From the NCBI GenBank assembly GCA_025055355.1, contig JANWYM010000048.1:1-14207 (forward strand): a stretch of 14,207 bases of DNA, read 5' to 3'. The notes under the pieces are model-generated. The model did no database searches and was not told the DNA's origin. It saw only the letters and a list, made by a program, of their open reading frames with translations. How positions within the stretch are numbered: the stretch's first letter is position 1; the number at the start of each line of letters is the position of its first letter. A program made the translations under genes and the position numbers. Shown here in pieces: positions 1-6,398 of this stretch. The DNA is from Abditibacteriales bacterium (GTDB taxonomy: Bacteria > Armatimonadota > Abditibacteriia > Abditibacteriales > JANWYM01).

Positions 1-74
1 CGCTCCTCGATCTTGCGCACCACCGCCTCGGCGATCTTCTCTATCAGGCTGTCCAGTAGGTCGTCACTGGGCAT
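1..74 (-). CDS. Small helical protein, N-terminal fragment (cut by window edge)
   Basis: This is the first 25 codons of a gene that runs off the left edge. The translated start differs by one residue (Pro for Ala at position 2) from the first 25 residues of the complete gene at 2228-2503, so the two are paralogues. A good ribosome binding site (AGGGGAG) lies about 7 nt before the ATG. The segment is a charged amphipathic helix (LIEKIAEAVVRKIEER). It lies 105 bp downstream of the 475-residue exported protein and shares its leader with the second copy. Function is unknown. Confidence 0.7.
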   Translation of the reverse strand, partial: MPSDDLLDSLIEKIAEAVVRKIEE

Positions 75-97
75 AACGCGCTCCCCTGGTGACCTCT

Positions 98-122
98 ATT
101 ATAACCATTTTTTTTTTGTCAA
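98..122 (-). promoter_or_regulatory. Putative promoter of copy A with T-tract spacer
   Basis: On the minus strand TTGACA (122-117) is followed by a 13-nt spacer that is mostly an A run, and then by a perfect TATAAT (103-98). The ATG is 23 nt after the -10. The hexamers match sigma-70 consensus, but the spacing is 4 nt too short for a standard promoter. The homopolymer between the boxes could change length by slippage. The -10 is the better supported part, because copy B keeps it. Confidence 0.4.
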
Positions 123-179
123 GGGGGCTGGAAAAAAAATTTTTCTTGCGGCGTCAGTGACCGTCCGTCCCCTGCCGCT

Positions 180-1607
180 TTATCTCCCACCTGTAGAGAG
201 GCGCACTGCCGTGCGGAGAGCCACCCAGCCGTAATTAATCAACGGACTAAATCCCCGAGATGTGCGCTTTCCTTTTTCGTTCGTATTGAATTCAAACCGA
301 ATGGATGGAAAAAAGTAACATTCTACATCTTCACGGTCGTGCAAGTTTGGCGGCGGTGGTGAGGGGTAACCTTCTCGGTTCACCCACTCTTTCTCGGCCG
401 AGGTGAGTCGCGGGTAGGGAATAAGCGTTGGCTTCAGAAGTGTCTCGGCGGAAAGAGGACCAAACTTGCTCAACGGACTGCTACAGAGCCTGCTGACAAT
501 GGGCAAGAACCGTTGCCATTCTACTTTGGTTTCAGCCAACGATGATTCATCACCCAGAATATGACGCACCAAGGAAGAAGGAGCGAGGAAAAACAGCCGC
601 TCGACCCGGCGGATTTCGGTTCGGGTCGCGCCTTGAATGAGGGTCATAAGGATGGTCGGCTCCCAATTGCCTGCGCTGACTACCACCTGCTTTCCCTTCA
701 CTTGCGCTCCAACGATAAACTCACGACTTTGGGACAGGGATTTGAACAGAGAGGGCAATTGGGCAAGGGTGAAGATTCGCTCCGCCTTCACGTTGACTGT
801 TCCCACCCCCTTCAACAGCGGAGCCGTCTGCTCTCTAATCTCCTGGAATGGAGGGAGTAATAACTTGCTGGGGGAGACAAACGGCGGCTTGTCTGTCGTC
901 AACTGGTCTGATTCAACCCACTTGCCGCGCCAGAAAACCCCAACGCCCCCCGTGATGTAGCATACCAACTCTCCTCGCTCGATGTAGTGCGGGAGCATCT
1001 CTGCTAAGGTCCGGTCCTGGGCGGCGATTTGATGCAAAAGATCTATTTGTCCCTGGTTAAGCCGCTTGAGGGGAATGCTTTGCCCCTGCTCAAAAGACGC
1101 TATCTGGTCATCGGTCAAAGTCAGGAGAAACTGCTTCCATGGATGGCTGGGCTTGTAAGCAAATCCCTGCATGAGTTCGTGTAACGCCGTGGGACTCCGC
1201 AGGTAATTCGGCACAGGGCTTTCGCTGAGACACAGTTTGCCTTCCCACCAACTCCATGTCCCTCCTATGCGGAGAGCAAGTTGATCCAATACTTTCGCTG
1301 CGTCACCGCTCCATTGCTGCGGCTGCCAACGCTCAGGCACAAATGACACAATCGGAACTCCCAAGGACCGCGACAGCGAACCGATGACTCCTAACCAATC
1401 AGTGCGGGGCAAAGTGACCATGCGACCGGCCAATGGAGCGGCCACCTCCCCCGCTGCCTCAGGTTGAGCGGTCGCATTATGCCTGGAGTGTAAGATGACG
1501 CCAAGAAAGCATACACCAGCCCAAGCCCACCCCACCCGCGACCGTTGAAAAAGCCGTCGAAGGGACTCGAGAGGACCTGTGTTGCGCGCGGATAAGAACG
1601 TCTTCAT
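180..1607 (-). CDS. Exported/membrane-anchored protein with STN-like N-terminal segment
   Basis: This is a 475-residue protein of unknown function. The start is supported by a strong ribosome binding site (AGGGGAGG) 6-7 nt before the ATG. Residues 25-40 form a hydrophobic segment after a basic N-terminus, and ATA at 45-47 is a possible signal-peptidase site, so the protein is probably exported or anchored. Residues about 63-125 follow the pattern of a secretin/TonB short N-terminal (STN) fold: a short strand, an LGVPIV core, a helix VLDQLALRIGG, then WSWWEGKLCL. This is a pattern judgement only. Residues 150-250 contain W-rich motifs; the last 120 residues are proline-rich and resemble nothing I know. 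No catalytic motif was seen. Lower GC than the pur genes suggests a separate history. Its neighbour at 1926-2231 has a similar segment. Confidence 0.75.
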   Translation of the reverse strand: MKTFLSARNTGPLESLRRLFQRSRVGWAWAGVCFLGVILHSRHNATAQPEAAGEVAAPLAGRMVTLPRTDWLGVIGSLSRSLGVPIVSFVPERWQPQQWSGDAAKVLDQLALRIGGTWSWWEGKLCLSESPVPNYLRSPTALHELMQGFAYKPSHPWKQFLLTLTDDQIASFEQGQSIPLKRLNQGQIDLLHQIAAQDRTLAEMLPHYIERGELVCYITGGVGVFWRGKWVESDQLTTDKPPFVSPSKLLLPPFQEIREQTAPLLKGVGTVNVKAERIFTLAQLPSLFKSLSQSREFIVGAQVKGKQVVVSAGNWEPTILMTLIQGATRTEIRRVERLFFLAPSSLVRHILGDESSLAETKVEWQRFLPIVSRLCSSPLSKFGPLSAETLLKPTLIPYPRLTSAEKEWVNREGYPSPPPPNLHDREDVECYFFPSIRFEFNTNEKGKRTSRGFSPLINYGWVALRTAVRLSTGGR

Positions 1608-1718
1608 ACAGCCTCCCCTCTGCTGGAGGGACTACAGCAAGCCCACACTGTTCGGATGGACTCTTTCATCCACATGAAGCACTCTCGCCTCCCTACGCAT
1701 TGGGCAACCCTCTGGTCG

Positions 1719-1735
1719 TCGCCACCCCGTGGCGA
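1719..1735. repeat. Perfect 7-bp hairpin
   Basis: TCGCCAC and GTGGCGA are perfect inverted repeats around a 3-nt loop, about 112 bp upstream of the 475-residue gene's start. On the minus strand no T run follows it, so it is not an intrinsic terminator for the genes upstream. It could be an operator or an RNA hairpin. Confidence 0.5.
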
Positions 1736-1866
1736 TAAAAGAAACCCTCTCAGAAACTCCCAAGCCTGAATTTTTGAAGATTGACTCTCCTCATCGAGGA
1801 AGCGTTGTGGGCTTTGTCGAAAACTGTCTTACCCACGCGGCAGTAACAGGCGCAGGGAGAGTATTT

Positions 1867-1901
1867 GGTCAGGCATGGTATCTCGTCATGCCTTCATGAC
1901 C
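1867..1901. repeat. Two-part inverted repeat after the 101-codon gene
   Basis: An outer pair (GGTCA 1867-1871 with TGACC 1897-1901) encloses an inner pair (GGCATG 1872-1877 with CATGCC 1887-1892), with a 4-nt bulge on one side. A competing hairpin (GTCATG 1885-1890 with CATGAC 1895-1900) uses part of the same bases. It begins about 25 nt past the stop of the gene ending at 1926. No T tract follows, so a Rho-independent terminator is unlikely. Confidence 0.55.
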
Positions 1902-1925
1902 CTCGTTGGGGTCTCTTCCGCCACT

Positions 1926-2231
1926 CTATCCAGGAGACATGTCAGCTCTCACTTCCCCCTGAATGCTCATCAATCGCCTACCATCAAAAGGCCCTATGAT
2001 GGTCCTCCCTGCAGCGATAGCGACCTGTCGAAGAACGGCGGCGAGCGGTATAGACTTCCAATTGGGCAAAGCAACCGAAGTTCCTGCTTCTGGCTTAGTT
2101 CCCTGAGATTGGAGAGCACTTTGCCCCCTCTCGATATTAACCAGTGCCAGAAAGAAGAGCAGGAAGACAGCAACAGCCGAGCCTTCGGGTCTTGGCTTCT
2201 TGCCTCGCTCTGCCTCCTTAATGGCACTCAT
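1926..2231 (-). CDS. Small membrane-anchored protein with STN/N0-like segment, probably truncated
   Basis: This 101-residue protein is not recognised as a named family. Residues 19-32 form one hydrophobic segment (AVAVFLLFFLALVN) after a basic, proline-containing N-terminus. Residues 54-92 have the sequence style of secretin N0/STN domains: short strand, PLAAVLRQVAIAAG helix, then TIIGPFDG and MSIQG. The chain stops just after the second strand, so the protein may be the front of a longer one that lost its tail. No matching continuation was found in the 318 bp that follow. The start overlaps the stop of the 91-residue gene by ATGA, which indicates translational coupling. Confidence 0.6.
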   Translation of the reverse strand: MSAIKEAERGKKPRPEGSAVAVFLLFFLALVNIERGQSALQSQGTKPEAGTSVALPNWKSIPLAAVLRQVAIAAGRTIIGPFDGRRLMSIQGEVRADMSPG

Positions 2232-2503
2232 TCCCCTTTCTTCCGCCCAGTCTGCCGATTGGATCGGTGAACGGTCGCCCCCTGACCTTTCCTGCTACGC
2301 GCGGCGCGTATAGACGGCTGCACCTCCGCCGATTTGACCTCTCCCTCCTCCGGTGAGTGCCCTGCTTCCTTCCCCCTCTGCTCTTCAAGGCGCGCGATCA
2401 CCGCTTGGGCGATGAGGTCGATCTTCTCCCGTTCCTCAATTTTGCGCACCACCGCCTCGGCGATCTTCTCTATCAGGCTGTCCAGTAGGTCGTCACTGGC
2501 CAT
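2228..2503 (-). CDS. Small helical protein, complete copy
   Basis: This 91-residue protein of unknown function has a first half made of two similar amphipathic helices (IAEAVVRKIEER near 14-25 and IAQAVIARLEEQR near 31-43). They look like an internal duplication and may drive oligomerisation. The second half is polar, basic and probably disordered. No transmembrane segment or catalytic motif is visible. A paralogue begins at position 74. Its stop overlaps the start of the 101-residue membrane protein, so the two are likely made together and may interact. The ribosome binding site is weak (AGAGAAG). Confidence 0.7.
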   Translation of the reverse strand: MASDDLLDSLIEKIAEAVVRKIEEREKIDLIAQAVIARLEEQRGKEAGHSPEEGEVKSAEVQPSIRAARSRKGQGATVHRSNRQTGRKKGE

Positions 2504-2603
2504 AACTGGCTTCTCTGCTAACCTCTATTATAACCTTTGTCAAGGGAGTCGGAAAAAAATTTCTTGCGGTATGGGTGACCGTCCGCCCCGCCATTCCTGC
2601 CGC
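2430..2603. repeat. Long direct repeat, copy B
   Basis: This is the partner of the repeat at 1-178. It includes the first 25 codons of the 91-residue gene, its TATAAT leader and about 70 bp further upstream. It lies downstream of the ceramidase-family gene, whereas copy A lies downstream of the 475-residue gene, so the duplicated unit has different upstream neighbours. Confidence 0.85.
2527..2543 (-). promoter_or_regulatory. Putative -10 element of copy B
   Basis: A perfect TATAAT (2532-2527, minus strand) lies 23 nt before the ATG of the 91-residue gene. TTGACA (2543-2538) is only 5 nt upstream of it, too close to act as a -35 for this -10. At 16-18 nt spacing only weak -35 matches are present (for example TTCCGA). 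The conservation of GGTTATAATAGAGGT between both copies supports a functional -10. Confidence 0.4.
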
Positions 2604-2669
2604 GCCTTCTCCCGCACCTTCCAGAACACCGACAGCAGCAACGCCGCTTAGTTACCTGGGCGGAGGACG

Positions 2670-4100
2670 CTACGGCTCCGGCGGTACGTTACCGTAGGAC
2701 CACGGCGCTTTGAACGGCGGCGCGAGCGGTGGGGTGGGCACCTGTCCAGGCGTCAGTTCTGCCGTCAGTTTCAGCAGCGCTTCGACAATCCGCGTGCCCG
2801 CGTTCACGACAAGGTTGCTGTAAGAGGTCAAGCGCGTTTCGTAGCCGCCGCCGTGTGCGCTGAACGCCTCTTCGGTGGGAACATATCCAACGCAGCCGTT
2901 CGCCAGCGTGACGGGAAAGGTCAACGGAAACTGGCTCCGCGCCCGCAATTCCAGACCCAACTGACAGAAGAACTCCGACGGGTTCGCCAAAAATACCGCC
3001 GGTCCGACCTGCACCGCCTGCACTTCTACGTCCACCATCGGCTCTTTGGCAATGAGGGCGTCCAGCAGCACGGTTTCCTTGGCGAACGTCCACGCGGTGT
3101 GCCCGACCTCTTGCGGGTCGCGGGAGGCAATTTCCATGTCGCGCCGCAAGCGCTCTGCGCTGGGGCGACGGCGCGGAATCTTCAACACCTGTGACCGCGC
3201 CGCCAGCGGCGTCAGTTCCCCGGCTTCCATGCTCAGCAACACTTTCACCGCCTCCGCCCCCACCCGCCCGCCGACGTAGCGCGCCGCGCGCTCGCCGAAG
3301 TCAATCGCGTAGGGGCTGAGGTTGTTCACCTGCGTCACGTCACCACACGCCCCGTTGAGAAAGACAACGACGGCGTCCTGTCCCATGACACCGCGAATCG
3401 TTTGCTCCAAGTAGTAAATCCAATCCGCTGATGTGCCGCCCGGTCCCGTCGTGGCATGACAGGCGTAGTTGACCACGCAGCCCAAAAATTGCCCGTCGCG
3501 CCACGCGCCGAGGACGCCCACGTGCGGGTCAATCGGTCCCGCCGGTGCGACGATGTCCGGGTTGCCCTTGCCGGGATGCGTGTAGGTCAGACCGTTCTTC
3601 ATGCGAAACCTGCGGTTGAAGGCGGCTTGGTCCTCAATCCCCGATCCCACACCGCACCGCGCCTCCCCCCGCTTGTCATGCGCCTCCTGGACGGCAGCGA
3701 TGATTTGCGCCAGCACATGCTGCGTATAGCGCGCGTCGGCGCATGACGACAGCTCATACGCCAAGCGTTGCACGAAAGGGGAGGCGTGGTCGAACTGCCC
3801 CGGCTCCACCATCCCCACCGGTCCCGCGCTGTGCGAGTGCGACGCGCCTATCAGCACCGCCTCCGGCGCAATCCCACACGCCGCCTGAATCGCCGCCCGC
3901 GCCGCTAACACAACAGAGCGCGGCACCATCAGCGCGTCCACGCCCACCAGCGCCACTTGCTCCCGCCCATCATCCAACACCGCCGCTCGCACCTTGCACG
4001 GGTCGTGCACCTTCCCGTCGTGAAACGCCTTCCCGTAACCGCCCGGTCGTTCCGTCCCTTTCACCGGCGTGATGTCCCGTTCCGCAAAGCCGATTTTCAT
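2670..4100 (-). CDS. Neutral/alkaline ceramidase-family protein (short form)
   Basis: This 476-residue protein belongs to the neutral/alkaline non-lysosomal ceramidase N-terminal family, a metal-dependent amidohydrolase fold. The opening KIGFAERDITPVKG, the GASHSHSAGP metal-site motif with His88 and His90, NYACHATTGPGG with His215, and NGACGDVTQVN near the position of the nucleophilic region support this. Classical secreted ceramidases are near 650 residues with a C-terminal Ig-like domain; this one lacks that domain and has no signal peptide. Short cytoplasmic members have no proven substrate, so ceramide cleavage should not be assumed. I chose the ATG at 4100 over an upstream in-frame start at 4250: it has GGAGG 9 nt upstream, matches the family start, and a promoter lies inside the would-be extension. 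Confidence 0.85.
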   Translation of the reverse strand: MKIGFAERDITPVKGTERPGGYGKAFHDGKVHDPCKVRAAVLDDGREQVALVGVDALMVPRSVVLAARAAIQAACGIAPEAVLIGASHSHSAGPVGMVEPGQFDHASPFVQRLAYELSSCADARYTQHVLAQIIAAVQEAHDKRGEARCGVGSGIEDQAAFNRRFRMKNGLTYTHPGKGNPDIVAPAGPIDPHVGVLGAWRDGQFLGCVVNYACHATTGPGGTSADWIYYLEQTIRGVMGQDAVVVFLNGACGDVTQVNNLSPYAIDFGERAARYVGGRVGAEAVKVLLSMEAGELTPLAARSQVLKIPRRRPSAERLRRDMEIASRDPQEVGHTAWTFAKETVLLDALIAKEPMVDVEVQAVQVGPAVFLANPSEFFCQLGLELRARSQFPLTFPVTLANGCVGYVPTEEAFSAHGGGYETRLTSYSNLVVNAGTRIVEALLKLTAELTPGQVPTPPLAPPFKAPWSYGNVPPEP

Positions 4101-4161
4101 GGTGGTTGTCCTCCGCAAGTAAGAGTTCGACATGGCATAGCGCATCGGCAACGCGCGCAAC

Positions 4162-4191
4162 AGTATACCTCTGGCGGGGCACCGGGCGCAA
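4162..4191 (-). promoter_or_regulatory. Sigma-70-type promoter of the ceramidase-family gene
   Basis: On the minus strand TTGCGC (4191-4186) is separated by 18 nt from TATACT (4167-4162), giving a leader of roughly 55 nt before the ATG at 4100. It lies in the 161-bp gap after the receiver-domain gene, so this gene can be transcribed independently of the pur run. Hexamers and spacing are good; activity is inferred. Confidence 0.5.
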
Positions 4192-4261
4192 GAAAAACGG
4201 GGAGATTCCAGGGGGGCAAAACGCCTCGCAGGGAAAATACCCAACGGCACGCTGTCCGTCG

Positions 4262-4612
4262 TTAGTCAAACGTGCGCTGCACCTGCGCGCAGAGTACGTC
4301 CACGTCGGACGACTTCAACACAAAGGCAACACCAGCGGCTTTGGCTCGCTCGCGGTAGTCGGGACGACCGCTGTTCCAGATGATAGGCAGGTTGCCGACC
4401 GCTTGCCGCAAGCACGACCACGCCTCGTGCGGGCAGCGCGCGTTGGTCGGCTCCAGCACGATCACGTCAGGGCGGGTGGCGCCGACTTTGTTCAGGGCTT
4501 CGCTGCAATCACGGGCGGCGATGACCGTGTAACCTTCATCCGCCAACGCCTGCTCGTAGAGGATTCGCAGCGGCTCATGTTCTTCAATCAACAACACCAC
4601 AGCCTCACGCAT
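4262..4612 (-). CDS. Stand-alone receiver (REC) domain protein with atypical phospho-site
   Basis: This 116-residue single-domain response-regulator-like protein has alternating hydrophobic strands and helices in the CheY pattern and no output domain. The usual Asp pair near the N-terminus is Glu10-Glu11, and the phosphoacceptor Asp is Glu54 (in VIVLEPTN). Ser81 and Lys100 keep the conserved Ser/Thr and Lys positions. It may therefore be a pseudo-receiver that is not phosphorylated, or is locked in an active-like state. I chose the ATG at 4612 because GGAGGAG lies 6 nt before it; a GTG six codons upstream (4630) would place that site inside the gene. No histidine kinase is nearby. It follows purM by 111 bp. 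Confidence 0.8.
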   Translation of the reverse strand: MREAVVLLIEEHEPLRILYEQALADEGYTVIAARDCSEALNKVGATRPDVIVLEPTNARCPHEAWSCLRQAVGNLPIIWNSGRPDYRERAKAAGVAFVLKSSDVDVLCAQVQRTFD

Positions 4613-4723
4613 GGGCGTCTCCTCCTGCACGACAGTCTCAGCAATAACGATGCCGCGCAGGGGTTAAGAGCGATTTGCGCTGCGGTTAAGTTTCAGTTGC
4701 GGGAATGTTTTGGATATGTTAAA

Positions 4724-5812
4724 TCACACCTCGACGATCTCGCACGTCGGCGCGCCGTCGGTGGCGTCAATCCGCCCGATGATGGGGGCGGGGATGCCGC
4801 TGCTCCTCATCAATTGCGACGCCATGCGGGGGGCATGTTGGGCGTCCACGATGAGGACAAGTCCGATGCCCATGTTAAACACGCGGAACATCTCCTCCGT
4901 CGGCACGTTGCCGAGCCGCTGCAGGACGCCGAAGATTTCAGGCTCACACCAACTCCCGCGCCCGATGGAGGCTTTGCAGCCTGGCGGCAAAATGCGGGGG
5001 ACGTTCTCAATCAACCCGCCGCCCGTGATGTGAGCGATGCCTTTGACGGGGCAAGGGGGAAATTGGGGAATTGAGGGGTCATTGAGGAGCGAGAGGACAG
5101 GTTTGACGTAGCAGCGGTGCGGCTTCAGAAGTTCTTCGCCGATGGTGCAGCCGAGTTCGGGCAGCACGGTGTCGGGCGTGTAGCCCGCGACCTCAAACAA
5201 CAACTTGCGGGCGAGCGAGTAGCCGTTGGTGTGCAAGCCCGATGAGAGCAAGCCGATGACCCTATCGCCAACTTTGATGTCGCGCCCATCAATGAGACGT
5301 GACTTCTCCACGACGCCGACCATCATGCCTACAAGGTCGTATTCGCCTGCGTTGTAAAATCCGGGCAACTCCGCCGTCTCCCCGCCGATGAGGGCGCAGC
5401 CCGCTTGCTTGCAGCCCTCGGCGATGCCCGCGACTACGGTTGCCATGACCTCGGGGTCGAGTTGGCTCGTCCCGATGTAGTCGAGGAAGAACAGCGGCTG
5501 TGCGCCCTGCGCCAGCACGTCGTTCGCGCAATGCGACACGATGTCAATCCCCACCGTGTCGTGCTTGTTCATCATGAACGCGACCTTGAGTTTCGTGCCC
5601 ACGCTGTCCGTCGTGGCGACCAGCACCGGCTCCTGATACTGCTCCTTATCGAGCGCAAACAACCCACCGAACAAGCCGATGTCCGCCAGCACGTTGGGCG
5701 TGAACGTCGAGCGGGCATGCGCCTTCATCCGCGCAATCGCCTCAGCAGCGCGGGAGCGGTCGACGCCCGCGGCGGCGTAAGCCGATGCAGATGAACGTTC
5801 AGAGTTGGTCAT
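4724..5812 (-). CDS. purM: Phosphoribosylformylglycinamidine cyclo-ligase (AIR synthetase)
   Basis: PurM converts FGAM to AIR using ATP, in the cytoplasm. At 362 residues it is slightly longer than usual (about 340-350). Seen: YAAAGVD at the start, the metal/ATP motif DSVGTKLKVA, GIDIVSHCANDVLAQGA, GGETAELPGFY, and the C-terminal VKGIAHITGGGLIENVPRILP. Residues about 244-255 (NDPSIPQFPPCP) are an extra, low-complexity segment just before VKGIAHITGGG, encoded by a G-rich short tandem repeat. GGAGGGG lies before the ATG. It is separated by 112 bp from the membrane PH-like gene upstream. Confidence 0.97.
   Translation of the reverse strand: MTNSERSSASAYAAAGVDRSRAAEAIARMKAHARSTFTPNVLADIGLFGGLFALDKEQYQEPVLVATTDSVGTKLKVAFMMNKHDTVGIDIVSHCANDVLAQGAQPLFFLDYIGTSQLDPEVMATVVAGIAEGCKQAGCALIGGETAELPGFYNAGEYDLVGMMVGVVEKSRLIDGRDIKVGDRVIGLLSSGLHTNGYSLARKLLFEVAGYTPDTVLPELGCTIGEELLKPHRCYVKPVLSLLNDPSIPQFPPCPVKGIAHITGGGLIENVPRILPPGCKASIGRGSWCEPEIFGVLQRLGNVPTEEMFRVFNMGIGLVLIVDAQHAPRMASQLMRSSGIPAPIIGRIDATDGAPTCEIVEV
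5048..5089. repeat. G-rich short tandem repeat inside purM
   Basis: On the plus strand, GGGG/AATT-type units recur with a spacing near 7 and then 10 nt. They encode the extra proline-rich residues about 244-255 of PurM. The reading frame is kept. The unit is less regular than the heptamers in purL and purF. Confidence 0.5.
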
Positions 5813-5924
5813 GCTTCCCCTCCACTATCGCTTCCTCCGACGGCGGTAGACACGGGAGCGCTCGTCAATCAATTTGACAACACAGGCAGCATCATCAGGA
5901 TAACAGCCGCCCTGATTTCCTCTC

Positions 5925-6398
5925 TTATATTCCCCTCCGCACGTTCTCGATGATGTCATGCACTTCGCGGACGTGAGGAATGAGGAGGAATGTCAATCGA
6001 GCAAACCCCACAGATCGGGCGGCGTCATCCTCGTAGAACATCAGCGTCCCACAATCGCCTTTTCCACCGCTCACTAACTCAACGTGCATGCATTGGTCGA
6101 GAGGTAAACATTTCGCTCCCTTGCCACAGAAAGTTAGAATGCGTTTGTCCGTCACGCCGTATCTCGTTCTGCTCCACTTCAGCAAGAGATAAACGAGGTA
6201 GGGGAAAGGGATGAGAAGAGCGAGGAGATAAAAGGGTATCCCTATCAGACGATAAAGGATGGGCAGACCTGAATTGGTGTGCCATAACATAGGCAACAGT
6301 GTCCAGGTAGCGAGCCACCGCCTCAGATAAAGCGGCAGACTCGGTTTGCCCTGCCATAAAACTTTCTCGCCGGGGCTTAAGGCTATACCATGTATCAT
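5925..6398 (-). CDS. Membrane protein with bacterial PH-like domain
   Basis: This 157-residue protein has LSPGEKVLWQGKPSLPLYLRRW at the start, a hydrophobic region at about 27-40, a longer one at about 50-73, then SRTRYGVTDKRILTF, the signature stretch of the YdbS/DUF304 bacterial PH-domain families. The C-terminal part has beta-strand character and ends in a helix (VREVHDIIENVRR). It is probably an inner-membrane protein with its PH domain in the cytoplasm. No purine function is known for the family. Its ATG overlaps the purF stop (ATGA), so its translation is tied to purF. It appears lower in GC than the flanking pur genes, suggesting later insertion into the run. Confidence 0.75.
   Translation of the reverse strand: MIHGIALSPGEKVLWQGKPSLPLYLRRWLATWTLLPMLWHTNSGLPILYRLIGIPFYLLALLIPFPYLVYLLLKWSRTRYGVTDKRILTFCGKGAKCLPLDQCMHVELVSGGKGDCGTLMFYEDDAARSVGFARLTFLLIPHVREVHDIIENVRRGI

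Larger units (their letters stand above)
1..178. repeat. Long direct repeat, copy A
   Basis: This segment matches 2430-2603 over nearly its whole length by eye. The longest identical stretches are in the coding part (about 17-70). The TATAAT-containing leader, a run of A then T bases, and a GTGACCGTCCG block further upstream are also kept. Main differences are the length of a T tract (10 T here, 3 T in copy B) and small indels. It appears to be a duplication of a leader plus gene start rather than a transposon, as no terminal inverted repeats are visible. Confidence 0.85.
1608..1925. other. Gene-free stretch with hairpins
   Basis: No convincing coding sequence was found on either strand in this 318-bp interval. 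It holds the leader of the 475-residue gene, a 7-bp hairpin (1719-1735), and a larger inverted repeat (1867-1901). A 5-bp stem (1616-1620 with 1626-1630) overlaps the ribosome binding site. A weak promoter candidate on the minus strand (TTGGGA, 17 nt, TTTTAT) lies upstream of the 475-residue gene but is not compelling. Confidence 0.55.

Noticed and set aside
2504..2640. Possible C-terminal coding tail on the minus strand ending at the TGA within TTGACA
   Set aside because: A short open frame is present in both repeat copies, but a stop lies directly before it in copy B and no start or binding site is seen; promoter sequence explains the conservation better.
4101..4250. 50-residue N-terminal extension of the ceramidase-family protein
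   Set aside because: It contains the TTGCGC/TATACT promoter and does not resemble the family; the ATG at 4100 has its own binding site and the typical family start.
5880..5916. Terminator between the PH-like gene and purM
   Set aside because: Only a 6-bp stem (ATCAGG/CCTGAT) with an 11-nt loop and no T tract is present.
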